Below are positions 20,819 to 32,922 of a DNA stretch of 64,000 nucleotides, one piece after another. Position 1 is the first letter of the stretch. The number at the start of each line of letters is the position of its first letter. Origin of the DNA: Cherax quadricarinatus (Eukaryota > Arthropoda > Malacostraca > Decapoda > Parastacidae). A model generated the notes under the pieces. The model was not told the DNA's origin. It searched no databases and was given only the letters and a program-made list of their open reading frames with translations. The stretch covers positions 12,509,568 to 12,573,567 of the forward strand of contig NC_091382.1 in assembly GCF_038502225.1 (NCBI RefSeq), written 5' to 3'. Made by a program: the position numbers and the translations under genes.

Positions 20819-22890
20819 GGTCACTTATTTTCCAGACAAAATCACCAAAAACACTGTAATAATACGAAATGTTCCGATTGTATGCTTGGATGTTACCGCG
20901 GAGGCTGGCTGGTAAACAATGCCACCGGCGGAACATGTGAGGCTGGCTCAGGCTGCACATTGGACGCATCTCGGAGGAAGAGCGGTGAGCGGGTTTTTGG
21001 GCGGTATGCGAGGCAAAATTTTTGCGAAAAAAGCGAGCGGTATGCGGATTGTATGGTATGCGATGCGTATGGTATGCGGGGGTCCACTGTACCTCCAAGT
21101 TGTGTCATATGCCTTCTCAAGGTCAAAAAATATGGCAATAACTGAGTGGTTATTCGCAAAGGCATTACGAACATACGTATCCAAATGTAGTAAGGGGTCT
21201 ATGGTAGAACGGCCCTTACGAAAGCCATATTGACGAGTGGAGAGACTGTTGTGTGTCTCTAAATACCACATTAAATGTCTATTTACCAGACATTCCATCA
21301 CTTTGCAAACTGCACTGGTATGAGCGATGGGACAATAGAGGGAGGCTTTATGTCCCGTAGTACTCGGTTTGCGGAAAGGGAGAACACTGGCAGATTTCCA
21401 CAGATGTGGAAGAACTCCTTGTGACCAAATAAGATTGAAAAGGCATAAGAGGACTGCAAGGGATGACTGATGTAAATGTTGTAACATACGAATATGAATG
21501 TCGTCGGGCCCAGCTGTCGATGATCGGCAAGCTGAGAGTGTTGCCTCAAGTTCCTGTAGTGTAAAAGGCACATTATACTGTTCTTCTCTGAGAGAAGAAA
21601 AGTCCAAGGGTGCTAACTCTCTGGCAGACTTTGAGGAAAGAAACGAAGGGCAGAAATGGAGCCCCAGAGAAATACGGACCAGATGATTGCCAATTTCAAT
21701 GGCAACATCTAGAGGGTTTGCTATATCAACACCGGCAACCTGCAGAACAGGAGCCGGGTCAGGAGAATATTTACCACTCAGTTTCCGTACTTTTTTCCAG
21801 ACTGCACTCATAGAGGAAGCAGAGGTGATGGTGGAGACAATCTCGCCAGCAAGTGCGTTTAGCATCATGGATGACACGGCGAGCGATCGCACGCTTCTGC
21901 TTAAAATCAAAAAGTCTCTCAGTGGTTCTATTATACTGGTATCTGCCCCACGCAGAGCGTTTCAAACGTACTGCACGAGCACAAGCAGGAGAGCACCAAG
22001 GCACGCATTTCTGAGAATGTCTGCCCGAGGTTTGGGGTATAGAATGAGAAGCTGCGGTTAAAACTGAGGAAGAGAAGAGGTGTAAAAGCTCATCAATGGA
22101 GGACGAAGAAGGAACCTCACTAAAAACAGTTAGTTGTGAGTAAAGGTCCCAATTTGCCTGATCAAATTGCCAGCGTGGGTTATGAAGAGGTGGTGAATAT
22201 AAAGGGGAAGTAAGAATGATTGGAAAATGATCTCTGTCATGAAAATCCAGGAGAACAGACCAGGTGAAGTCTAGTGCGGCGGAGGAAGAGCAGACTGAGA
22301 GATCGATGCAAGAGAGTGTATGAGTACGAGGATCAAAATGGGTGTGAGTGCCTGTATTTAAAACATGGAGGGGGTGGGAAGCAAGAAAAGCCTTTAGCTG
22401 AATGCCACGGGAATCACAATGAGACCCCCCCAGAGGAAATGATGGGCATTAAAATAGCCAAGTAACAGAAGTGGTGGCGGTAATGACGAAACAAGAAAGG
22501 CAATATCCGGAATAGATAATGCTCGAGAAGGAGAGAGATACAGAGAACAAAGTGTATACCACCTATGCAGGTGGATACGGGCTGCTGTGTAATGCAGCGA
22601 AGTACAAACAAATAGCTGATGGCATGGAATATCAGTGCGTAGAAGAAGGGCACTTTCATTAAAGGTCCCATCAGGAAAAGGATCCGAAGAATACAATAAA
22701 TTATAGCCTGAGATGGGATAGATAACAGCAGAGTGTAATTTTGGTTCTTGTAAGCAAACACCAACAGGGGAAAATTGGGAAAGCAACGTCTGAAGCTCAC
22801 CCCGATTACCCCTGAGGCCGCGTATATTCCACTGTAAATAGGCCATGACTGGCAACGATAAAGATACTAGAAATCCACAAGGAAGGGTAC

Positions 22891-24815
22891 TTACGGACTA
22901 GAGGGGTTAGAAAAGTCCACATGTGGTGGCAGCAGAAAACGTTCATGCAGCGAAGGAATGGTGCGCTGTGAAGAAAGGAGTTGCGCAGATGGAGAAGAGG
23001 AAAGAGAAGGAACAGAGGGTGGATCAGTGTCCATTGATGGTTTGGTCTCTGCAATATATTCAGAGACTGCTTCAAGTGTTTTGGAGTTCAGAGACGTCGT
23101 ATGGGAGACAATATCGGAGATGGAAGGAGGAGGAATTTGATTAAAGATCGGAACTGTAATGGACTGTACCAAGGAAGGGGGGGGGGCGAAAGGGTGGAGG
23201 GAACTGGAGAAGTGTGGGAGGGGACAGAAGAGGCAGAAACCTGGGAGATGGCAAAAGAGGAAGAAACTTGGGAGGGGACAGGGGAGGAAGGTACAGTACG
23301 AGGAGGAGGATGAACCTCCACACTTGTAACAGAGCCAATGAAAGGGAAAGACCCAGGTACAGAGACTGGGAAGGTAAACTGTGGATGAAGGGAAGGAAGG
23401 GTTAAAGGAGATTTTTTGGACTTCTGAGAAGTAGAGGGACGATTGGGAGGAGGTGTTGTATGAGGTCTTGTCGATACAGGGGTTTGTGAGGGAGAACACG
23501 AAGAAGCGAGAACAGACTGAGGTGCTGAAGTACTGACGTCTGAGCCCAGGACAGCAAAAGAATTAGATACAGGAGTGACTATGGGACTGGCAACTACAGA
23601 GGAGGCTGCAGAAGATGGGACCTCAGAAGTGGGGGGACGTTTTGAAACATGAGAATAAGAAACACGGGGTAGTCTCCCTTGAAGGTGAAGATGAGAAACT
23701 GCCATAGCATAAGGGAGACCTTCTGCCTCTTTGAGGTAACGAATTTCCCACTCATTTAAGTAGACCTGGCAATGGCGAGAGTACGAAGGGTGAGCCTCAT
23801 GACAATTAAGGCAAGAGGGAGGTCGACTGCAAGATGTATTAGAATGGTCATCGGCACCACAGACTGGGCATTCGGCTATAGATCTGCAATATTTTGCTGG
23901 GTGGCCAAATCGCCAGCAATTCCTACACTGTTGCGGTGTAGGGATCACCTTCCAAACTTGTAACCAATGTCCTGCTACATAAACAGAGGATGGGAGCTCA
24001 CGGCTGTCAAAAGTTAAACGAGCCACGTTGCAAGGGTATAGTCTTCGCCCGCGGGCAGGAAGAACATAAGTGTCTACCTTGAGAATTGGGAAATCTTGGA
24101 GTTCCAGCTGTTCGAGAATGTCATTGCCACATGTCTGGAAATTCTGTTGGACTATGGTATGGGGCAGAATAACAGTACCACTACAAGAATTGAGGGAATG
24201 ATGTTTTTCGATAGTGATAAGAATAGTATCAATATGTGAAAGAAGAGAAAGATCATGAGCTTGGGTAGAATTCTGGACTGTGATGATGCACGTACCACTC
24301 TTAAGAGCATGAAAGGAAATATCTCTACCAACGTGGCATAGGAGCGCTTTGCCAATACTATGGTCAGAAAGATAAGCAGTAGAAGAAGTCGGTCTTAAAG
24401 TAAAGAATTTAGTCCATTGTGTGGTCCGAAACTGAGTGTGGAGAGGGAGTGCATGACGTGTCGGTCTTTTCTGAGTAGAATGGGAAGGTAATGAAGTAAC
24501 ATTATCAGGAGATTGTCGTTGGCGTTTAGAAGTGGGACCAGAGTCGGTCCGACGTGGGAAGTGCTGGTGATTCGAAAATCGCCGCATCGTAGAGGGAGAG
24601 GCCGGAAGCATAGTCAAAGGAGAGTGGAGGTCAGACAAATCAAAGGAGTCAGTCGAAACCCTGGCACCTGAAGAGGGTGAGGAAACAGCACCAGCAAGAG
24701 GTACAGGGGCCTTAGGAGTGTTTGAAGAGTGGCCAAAAGATGATGCGAGGTCAGAACGGGGTGCGGTAATAATAAGGTTCCCAGGGGTAGCAGGTTCATG
24801 AATCGGGTACTCCAC
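22891..24815 (-). pseudogene. LINE ORF1 (RRM-like plus CCHC zinc knuckles), frameshifted near its end
   Basis: ORF1 proteins bind the element's RNA and package it. The frame opens with MEYPIHEPATPGNLIITAPR and stays open for 575 codons to 23088. A Ser/Pro-rich N-terminus is followed by an RRM-like region at about residues 135-295. Three knuckles follow: CRNCWRFGHPAKYC, CPVCGADDHSNTSC and CLNCHEAHPSYSRHC (about 297-349). The long Ser/Pro C-terminus shifts frame at a G-run near 23177-23186. The original end (HERFLLPPHVDFSNPSS) is in another frame at about 22900. ORF2 begins only about 36 bp further on. Confidence 0.8.
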
Positions 24816-25811
24816 GGTTAGGTTACTTCTTTCTTTTTGTTTTTAAGAAAAAAAAAAAAGAAAAGAAAATAAAAATAAAAAAAAAAGAATAAAAAAAGGG
24901 GGGACCGGGGAGGGATAGTTTCTAGGAGGAATGAAAGGGCCAGAAATCTCCCTCCGTGCCCATGAGGACCTCAGCACCGCAAGTAGCACAGATGCAGCAT
25001 GGAACCCGTGCCATACCCTACCCTTCATGCCAGTAAACCAGCAATCCGGGATAGCAACCTCACATCTGCCGAGCTACCTCGGTGGACAAACGAGAGGGCG
25101 GCCGGATATCCACCACAAAGCATACCTCCTTTGGCCACCACCCATGGAATCCGAAAGGTGGCTTCCAGAGATACACCTGTCGCCCGAAAGACACCCAAAG
25201 CCACCCTCCGGGATACCGGAGAAGGATCGGGACATCCCCAGATTTCATGGCAAACTACGCCACCACCAAGAACCTCAACGGAATGGGATGGACCCCGGTA
25301 CCCTTTCCCTTACCTAGGAACTAGCGTGCCTGTGGGAAAAATCTCAGAGGTCTAAACGAGGAAGGGCAAAAGGGAGGGGTGGGGAGGAGGAGGAGGAAAG
25401 GAAAAAGTGGAGGATGGGGAGGATGGGATAGGGAAGGGGGGATTGGGGGTAATTAGGTTTGGTCTGAAGGAGATCGACAGGTCTAATTCCTCAGACCAAG
25501 AGCCTCCTCACCATGCCAAGGAGCCCCCCTTGAAGAGGACAGACAAACAAATAGACAAACATGTTTGTGTGCCAGTGAAAACAAAGCAAGGGCCGATGCT
25601 CATCAAATGTCACATCTAATCTTATCAAGTCTTATCACTGCACCCTCGCATATGCTCATCAAATGTGAGTTATCTAATGTTATCTCATCATGTCCCTGTC
25701 AGGGGTGGACTGAGGCTTATTTTTATCAGGCTTCAAATGAACTTATCATTATGTATTATTATTATTATTATCCTTCTTCTCCTTCTTTTCTTCCTCCTCC
25801 TTCTCCTCCTC

Positions 25812-25871
<60 letters not shown>

Positions 25872-26359
25872 GACTTCCACATATCCAAAACATTGTTGGG
25901 ACCTATAATTACTTTGTATATATTACAAGACAATAGGAAATGGCCAAGGCAGGTGTAAATGTCCACCTGTCAGTGTGTTTGTGGCAATTTGAGTACAATT
26001 TCAGCACATAATACTAGTGTCAGAATAAAGATTGGTTATGAAATGACAAGAACCACTATAAATTGCAATTATCAGAACATAAAAATTATATAAAATAATA
26101 CGAAAAATAGAAAAAAAGGTACATTGGCAGCAGTTCTGCAAGCGGCAAGACTCGATGTTGCTGTCACGTGAGCATCCAGCGCCAACTTCTCGGCCTCATA
26201 TCTCTGTAAGTACTGACCCTATTTTTTTTTTTATCCTATAACACTTAGAAAAATGTGCTCTTTATTTTCATTAAAAAAAACGATTTTTTTTATTTTTCAA
26301 AATATTCGGGGCATTGGGGTAGTGAATGTATCTATATGATTGGACCGTTTACGGGTTAA

Positions 26360-27020
26360 ACTCATAAGTGAAAGTTACACTTGTTACACTACTCGTGTCC
26401 CTGTCTCCATCTTGTATGTGTTCTGGCTCCTTTCCCTTCATACTTGTGTGTGACTAGTTAATGATTCAAGTTGGACCAAAATGTTGTCATAAGTTTCACT
26501 CTCCTATGTATGGATTATATGTGCAGTGTTCCAGTCACGGTATTGTGTCTTTTTATTCTTTATGGTAACACAAGGCTATAAAAGCATACACCCTTCCAGG
26601 GATTGCCTTAATGCTAGTGAAGAGCTTTTGATCCCAGGCATTGCAGCTACCCTTCTTTTCCATGGATTAAGCCTCATTACCCTTCATTTCCCAGCCATTG
26701 AATGGCCCCCAGCAGGTTTACCATACAGTAATAATGAAGTAGATGCACACAAAATAAAAATGGAGAAAAAGATACACACTATAATTTGAATTATGTGAGA
26801 TACAGCAGGGTAATATATTCCCAGCTCCCAGTAACCCTCACTTTCTCACTCAACATATTACAGGAGACACACTTCTAAAATATACTGTAATAATATTTTA
26901 TTTCTTTCTCTTCAACTCAGGTACCTAGTTTCGTCCTTAATAAAGTATCACTAATTAGAATTTTTTATTGAATTTCTGAATACCTCCAATATAATATAAC
27001 TAAGTATTCTTATTCTCATG
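26360..27020. other. Intron sequence with degenerate repeats
   Basis: At 26458-26590 a degenerate GAAACG-hairpin repeat (TTGGACCAAAATGTTGTCAT, GTTCCAGTCACGGTATTGTG) matches 40344-40506. At 26595-26710 there is a piece related to the fold-back repeat at 11933. The rest is unassigned. Confidence 0.5.
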
Positions 27021-27022
27021 TA

Positions 27023-27362
27023 CAGTGGAACCTCGACTTACGAGTTTAATCTGTCCTGTGACCAAGCTCGTACAGTGGACCCCCGGTTAACGATATTTTT
27101 TCACTCCATAAGTATGTTCAGGTGCCAGTACTGACCGAATTTGTTCCCATAAGGAATATTGTGAAGTAGATTAGTCCATTTCAGACCCCCAAACATACAC
27201 GTACATACGCACTTACATAAATACGCTTACATAATTGGTCGCATTTGGAGGTAATCGTTATGCGGGGGTCCACTGTATATGAATCAATTTTCCTCATTTA
27301 AATTAAATGAAATGCCATTAATTCGTTCCAGGGGAATTCCTGCTCTCAGGAGGCAGGACAAA
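27023..27362 (+). mobile_element. Pogo-family 5' end with a nested MITE
   Basis: CAGTGGAACCTCGACTTACG after TA is a third type of pogo terminal repeat. The subterminal sequence (CGTTCCAGGGGAATTCCTGC) matches 56900-56940. A 203-bp MITE interrupts it. Confidence 0.6.
27073..27275. mobile_element. 203-bp Tigger-type MITE (family M1), copy 2
   Basis: CAGTGGACCCCCGGTTAACG to TATGCGGGGGTCCACTG, with TA on both sides. The interior is nearly the same as at 54731-54933. Confidence 0.88.
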
Positions 27363-27365
27363 ATA

Positions 27366-27505
27366 CAGTGAAACCCTGGGTTTCAGCCATAATCTGTTCC
27401 AGGAGCTAGGCCTAAACGCGAAACGGCTGAAAGGCAAAGCAATATTTCCCATAAGAAATAATGTAAATAAAATTAATTTGTTCCAGACCCACAAAAACAC
27501 ATTTT
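27366..27505 (-). mobile_element. Tigger (second subfamily) terminal fragment
   Basis: CAGTGAAACCCTGGGTTTCA, CATAAGAAATAATGTAAATA and TTCCAGACCCACAAAAACAC match the 3' end of the element at 13029-16641 in reverse. It is cut at 27506 by a TTAA element. Confidence 0.65.
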
Positions 27506-27682
27506 TTAACCCTTAAACTGTCCAAACAGATTTACGTTCACATGTGTAGTGCTCCAAAAGTAGATCTACGTTTTTTTTTACATATTTTCAAATATAACAA
27601 AAAAAAAAAGTAAATCAAAGTTTTTTTACATGTTTTCAAATGTAAAAAAAAAAAGGAGAAGATCTACATTTTTTTTACTATA
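27506..27682. mobile_element. Short TTAA MITE (family D), left part
   Basis: TTAACCCTTAAACTGTCCAA followed by AAGTAGATCTACGTTTTTTT resembles 61905-62126. It is interrupted on its right by the Tigger at 27685. Confidence 0.6.
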
Positions 27683-28354
27683 TACAGTGGACCCTCAAGT
27701 TTCGGCGGCATCGACTTTCATGAAATCTGACTTTCGGCAAGTTTTTTCAGCAAAATTTAGCCTCGTGGTTCGTGATTAGACTCGTGATTCGGCAACTGTC
27801 CGGTACCCGTCCGCCTGTCACCGCACACACAAAGCCAGTCTCCCACGCCATTCACGCTCAGTGTACTATTGTTTACCAACACGTGACCATCACCCTGCGG
27901 GTTCATACGTAATAATCTATTGCTTTTTTTTAAGTGATTGCAACTGCTAAATAAGTCACCATGTGTCCAAGGAAAGCTAGTGCAAGCCTTCGGTAAAGAA
28001 AGTGAGGAACACGATCGAATTCAATTAGGAAATCATTGAAAAAATATGAGAGTGGAGTGCGTGTTACAGAGCTTGCCAGGATGTATGGCAAACCCCATTC
28101 AACCATCACTTCGATCATGGCGAAAGGAAAGGAAATAAAGTGTGCTGTTGTTGCAAAAGGGGTAGATATGCTGACAAAAAGGAGATCACAAATCCTCGAA
28201 GAAGTGGAGAGGTTATTGTTGGTGTGGATTACCGAAAAACAGTCGATAATACGTGAAAAGGCAAGGAAGTTGCATGATGATCTCGTAAAAAAAATGCCTG
28301 CAACAAGTGGTGATGCTTGTGATTTTAAGGCCAGCAAAAGTTGGTTTGAGAGAT

Positions 28355-29437
28355 TTAACCCTTTCAGGGTCCAAGGCCCAAATCTGGAGTCACGCACCAG
28401 TGTCCAAGAATTTTCAAAAAAAAAATTTGTTATTTTTTCTTATGAAATCGTAGAGAATCTTTTTGTGAAGGTAATAAAACAAAAAGTACAAAATTTGGTG
28501 GAAAATTGACGAAATTATGCTCTCGCAAATTTTGATGTGTCAGCGATATTTACGAATCGGCGATTTTGCCGACTTTGACTCCCATTTTAGGCCAATTACA
28601 TTATTCCAATCAACCAAATTCTTAGCTATTTCACTAGTATTACTTCTATTCTATCGATTGAGCACAAGAAATCGCCAAGTCAACTGTTTCAACTACAAAA
28701 TAAAGTGATCGGAAATTGTTAATTTGGCCAATTTAACACAAAGTTCAAAATATTCCAATTTCAAAATAGGGTCCAGAATGAACAATGTAGGCATTCCTGG
28801 CACTAAACTAACATTTCCTCTGTTCATTAGTTATGTTTTGAGGCTTTACAAATAAATTCCATTTTAATTTTTTATTCACATAATGAATTTTTATTCACAC
28901 CAAAAAATAGAAGATTTACTGTTATGCAATACTGTAATAATTGTATATATATCATCACCATATTTGTGAATGTATATTAGACCCACCAGCTGACGTGTAT
29001 TAGACGTGTGAGGTCGTTTGTTTACTCTTGAATATCGGCAAAAATTTAACATTTCTGCTACTTTGAGCTCAGTTTCAAGCCATTTCCAGTGCTAAAACCA
29101 ATCAAAATCATCTCTATTTCTGTAATATGTCTTCCATTCTATCAAATGAGACCAAGAAATCGCAAATACAACTATAAAAAACATACGAAAAAACACTGCA
29201 AATTTGCTGTTTTAATCGAAAAATCATGATTTAATTTTTTTTCTCTCATTATACACAGTGTGCTGCAGGATCTGTTTTATGTGGTGCACACATACCACAT
29301 AGATGTATTCTCTCATATCTAGGCCCAAATGTACCACTCACAGTTTATCAGAGTGAGCTGAGCTCATGGCGTAGATCTACGGTTTGGACCCTGAACATAA
29401 AGCCGTAGATCTACGGGACGGACCCTGAAAGGGTTAA
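28355..29437 (-). mobile_element. piggyBac-type MITE (family B), complete
   Basis: TTAA at 28355-28358 and 29434-29437. The right end GACGGACCCTGAAAGGG is the reverse complement of the start of the piggyBac element at 46369. It sits at the RF/KK boundary of the Tigger transposase. Non-coding. Confidence 0.88.
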
Positions 29438-30590
29438 GAAGCGTAGTGACATTCACAGTGTGATAAGGCATGGTGAGGCTGCCAGTTCTGACAAAATTGA
29501 AGCTGAGAAGTTTGTACAGGAGTTTAAGGAGTGCGTAGACACTGGAGAATTCAAACCCAAAGAAGTGTTTAACCCTTTCAGGGTCGCCAGGCCCTCTCTG
29601 AAACTTGTTCTCAGGGTTGCCCAAATTTCAAAAAAAAAAAAATTATTTTTTCCTATGAAAAGATAGAGAATCTTTTCCTGATCATAATGACACCAAAAGT
29701 ATGAAATTTTATGGAAAACTTACGGAATTATGCTCTCGCGAAGTTAGTGGTCTCGACGATGTTTACGCATCGGCAATTTTGCCCACTTTGAGCTCTATTT
29801 TCGGCCAATTCTAGTATACTAGTCAACAAAAATCAAAACTATTTCGCTAGAACTCCATTTTTTCTATTGAATGAGTACAAGAAACCACCCATTTACCGAT
29901 TTCAACTATCCAATAAAGTGGTCAGAATTTAAGAATTTTGCCAATTTCACACAAATTTCAAAAGATGCCAGTTTCCGAATAGGGTCCAGAATAAACAAGA
30001 AAGACATTCCTGGCACTAAAATAACAAGTTCTCTGTTAGTTAGTCACATCCCTAGGCCCCTCTTATATTTCTTTGGCTTTCCACTTTGAATTTTTATTCT
30101 TACAAAAACTAGAATATTTACTGTTATGCAGACTACTGCATTAATGTGGAAATGGTATAAATAATATCAGCGCACTTGTGAAAGAATATTTGACTCACCA
30201 GTTGACGTGTATTGGATGCTTGGCATGATTTGTTTACTTTTGATCTTTGGTAAAAATCGAACATTTCTGCTACTTTGAGCTCAAGTTCAAGGTACTTTTC
30301 ACTGTAAAAAAAGTCAAAATCATCTCAATTTCTGTAATATGTCTTCCATTCTATAAAATGCGACCAGGAAAACTAGAATACAACCATAAATACCATATGA
30401 AAATACAGTGCAAAGTCGCTGTTTTAATCCAAAAACACGGTCAAAGTTTTTTTTTCCTCATTAGGCACTATGTGCTGCAGAATTTTTTTTATACTGTGCA
30501 CACTGACCACATAGACCCATTCTTTCATATGTAGGCCTGCCAGCTTTCTCTCACTAGATTTGAGGGCACTAGAATTTAGGCATACTAGTA

Positions 30591-32922
30591 CAGTGGACCC
30601 CCGCATACCGTTGGCCTTACATAACGTTAAATCCGCATACCGATACATTTTATCGCTAAGATTTTGCCTCGCATACCGCTAAAAAACCCGCTCAACGCTG
30701 TTCATCCGAGACGCGTCTAATGTGCGGCCTTAGCCAGCCTCACATGTTCCGCCGGTGGCATTGTTTACCAGCCAGCCTCCGCGGTAACATTCATGCATAC
30801 AATCGAAACATTTCGTATTATTACAGTGTTTTTGGTGATTTTATCTGCAAAATAAGTGACCATGGGCCCCAAGAAAGCTTCTAGTGCCAACCCTAAAGGA
30901 ATAAGGGTGAAAATTACTATAGAGATGAAGAAAGAGATCATTGATAAGTATGAAAGTGGAGTGCGTGTCTCCGAGCTGGCCAGGTTGTATAAAAAATCCC
31001 AGTCAACCATCGCTACTATTGTGGGCAACAAAAAGGCAATCAAGGAAGCTGTTCTTGCCAAAGGTTCTACTGTGTTTTCGAAACAGAGATCGCAAGTGAT
31101 GGAAGATGTTGAGAGACTCTTAATGGTGTGGATAAATGAAAAACAGATAGCAGGAGATAGCATCTCTCAAGTGATCATAAGTGAAAAGGCTAGGAAGTTG
31201 CATCAGGATTTAATTAAAAAAAATGCCTGCAACTAGTGATGATGTGAGTGAATTTAAGGCCAGCAAAGGTTGGTTTGAGAGATTTAAGAAGCGTAGTGGC
31301 ATACATAGTGTGATAAGGCATGGTGAGGCTGCCAGTTCGGACCACAAAGCAGCTGAAAAATATGTGCAGGAATTCAAGGAGTACATAGAAAGTGAAGGAC
31401 TGAAACCTGAACAAGTGTTTAATTGTGATGAAACAGGCCTGTTTTGGAAGAAAATGCCAAGCAGGACCTACATTACTCAGGAGGAAAAGGCACTCCCAGG
31501 ACATAAGCCTATGAAAGACAAGCTTACTCTGTTGATGTGTTCCAATGCTACTGGTGATTGCAAAGTGAAGCCTTTATTAGTGTATCACTCAGAAACTCCC
31601 AGAGCGTTCAGACAAAAGAATATCCTCAAGGCTAATTTGTGTGTGCTGTGGAGGGCAAACAGTAAGGCATGGGTCACTAGGGACTTTTTCTATGACTGGT
31701 TACACCATGCATTTGCCCCCAATGTGAAAGATTACCTAACTGAAAAGAAATTAGACCTTAAGTGCCTCCTGGTGTTAGACAATGCCCCTGGTCATCCTAC
31801 AGACGTGGCAGAGCAACTTTATGGGGACATGAGGTTCATTAAGGTAAGTTTTTGCCTCCTAATACCACTCCTCTCTTGCAGCCCATGGACCAGCAGGTTA
31901 TTGCAAACTTCAAAAAACTGTACACAAAAGCTCTGTTTGAAAGGTGCTTTGTAGTAACCTCAGAAACTCAACTGACTCTAAGAGAGTTTTGGAGAGATCA
32001 CTTTAACATCCTCAATTGTGTAAACCTTATAGGTAAGGCTTGGGAGGGAGTGACTAAGAGGACCTTGAACTCTGCTTGGAAGAAACTGTGGCCAGAATGT
32101 GTAGACCAAAGGGATTTTGAAGGGTTTCAGGCTAACCCTGAGAGGAGTATGCCAGTTGAGGAATCCATTGTGGCATTGGGAAAGTCCTTGGGGTTGAAGG
32201 TTAGTGGGGATGATGTGGAAGAGTTGGTGGAGGAGGACAATGAAGAACTAACCACTGATGAGCTGCTAGATCAACTTCAACAGCAAGAGGCCAGACCTGA
32301 GGAAACTGGTTTGGAGGAGGGGAGAGAGAAATTGAAGAAGTTGCCTACTACAAAGATTAAGGAAATCTGTGCAATGTGGCTGAAAGTGCAAACCTTTATG
32401 GATGAAAATAAACCCTCACACAGCTATTGCAAGCCGTGCTGGTGACTATTACACTGACAATGTTGTGAAACACTTTAGGGAAGTCATAAAGGAATGAGAG
32501 GTACCGGCCACTATGGACAGATATGTTGTGCGACAGAAGTCCAGTGACTCTGAAGCTGGTCCTAGTGGCAATAAAAGAAGAAGGGAAGTAACCCCAGAAA
32601 AGGACTTGACACCTCAAGTCTTAATGGAAGGGGATTCCCCTTCTAAACATTAAGACTCTCTCCTCCTCCCATCCCATCAATCATCACCAGATCTTCAATA
32701 AAGGTAAGTGTCATGTAATTGTGCATGCCTTTTTCAGTTTGTGTGTATTAAAATTAATATTTCATGTGGTAAAAATGTTTTTTTTTCATACTTTGGGGTG
32801 TCTTGCATGGATTAATTTGATTTCCATTATTTCTTATGGGGAAAATTCATTGACATAACGATAATTTCGCATAACAATGAGCTCTCATGAACGGATTAAT
32901 ATCGTTATGCGGGGGTCCACTG
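30591..32922 (+). mobile_element. Complete Tigger element (inner copy, 2,332 bp)
   Basis: CAGTGGACCCCCGCATACCG and ATGCGGGGGTCCACTG are flanked by TA at 30589-30590 and 32923-32924. It is the least decayed Tigger in the window, with one transposase gene, and it is the youngest layer of a three-level nest. Confidence 0.92.
30862..32653 (+). pseudogene. Tigger transposase, best-preserved copy
   Basis: MGPKKASSANPKGIRVKITI opens about 590 codons. Domains in order: pipsqueak-type HTH (about 15-70), CENP-B-type HTH (GWFERFKKRSGIHSVIRHGE), then the DDE core. All three Asp residues are present: FNCDETGLFWKK, LLVLDNAPGHPTD and PMDQQVIANFKKLY. An acidic tail (VSGDDVEELVEEDNEELTTD) and a basic end (KRRREVTPEKDL, EGDSPSKH) follow. 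Few lesions are seen: one extra A in the A-run at 31216-31223, one missing T near 31845, a frameshift near 32412, and a TGA at KE-stop-EVPA near 32496. The homopolymer lesions could also be assembly errors. The terminator TAA is at 32651, and AATAAAGGTAAGTG lies about 45 bp downstream. Confidence 0.9.

Larger units (their letters stand above)
19610..21089 (-). mobile_element. Composite Tigger (with SINE segment and Ala-coding minisatellite), copy 1
   Basis: Ends CAGTGGACCCCCGCATAGCG and ATGCGGGGGTCCACTG are flanked by TA (19608-19609, 21090-21091). It has the same architecture as 51417-52586 and 57673-59643. From its 5' end: transposase start, (GCT)-rich array, antisense SINE core, transposase fragment, then 3' UTR with AATAAAGGTAAGTG. 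It splits the LINE reverse transcriptase. Confidence 0.88.
17666..22855 (-). pseudogene. LINE ORF2: endonuclease, reverse transcriptase and RNase H, broken
   Basis: ORF2 nicks the target, reverse-transcribes the RNA and has an RNase H domain. The endonuclease opens MAYLQWNIRGLRGNRGELQT. The expected GDFNAHH motif reads GYFNAHH, which would inactivate it. Frameshifts occur at a C-run near 22425 and again near 21850. Reverse transcriptase box A is FFDLEKAYDTTWR, B is GVPQGCVLSTTLF and C is LYVDDFAIAC. A composite Tigger is inserted immediately after DTTWR. RNase H motifs are YSDGSKSSDGVGFA, TAELYAILAAL and WVPGHVDVQGNEQAD. The final segment (17666-19645) is otherwise open to its stop. Confidence 0.83.
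17530..25537 (-). mobile_element. Nearly full-length I-like LINE with nested composite Tigger
   Basis: The insertion is flanked by the 9-bp duplication GACAGACAA (17521-17529 and 25538-25546). The homologous empty site is visible at 45120-45145. On the minus strand the order is 5' UTR, ORF1 (zinc-knuckle), ORF2 (endonuclease, reverse transcriptase, RNase H), then a 3' end GGCTTAGCGCTTC with a TAA-type tail. A TAA-type tail plus RNase H suggests the I superfamily. About 6.5 kb remains after removing the Tigger at 19610-21089. Confidence 0.8.
16681..26359 (+). mobile_element. Non-autonomous piggyBac-type element (family C) containing an I-like LINE
   Basis: TTAA at 16681-16684 and 26356-26359 flank ends CCTGTAAACGGTCCAAATG and TTGGACCGTTTACGGG. 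With the LINE (17530-25537) removed it is about 1.7 kb. Subterminal sequence (CTCTGTAAGTACTGA near the 3' end; AATCTGGGACCACTTAGTAC near the 5' end) parallels that of the piggyBac gene copy at 53627, so I class it as a decayed relative. It contains TCTG/TCTA microsatellites (17222-17345). A second copy is at 42788-45714. Confidence 0.75.
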
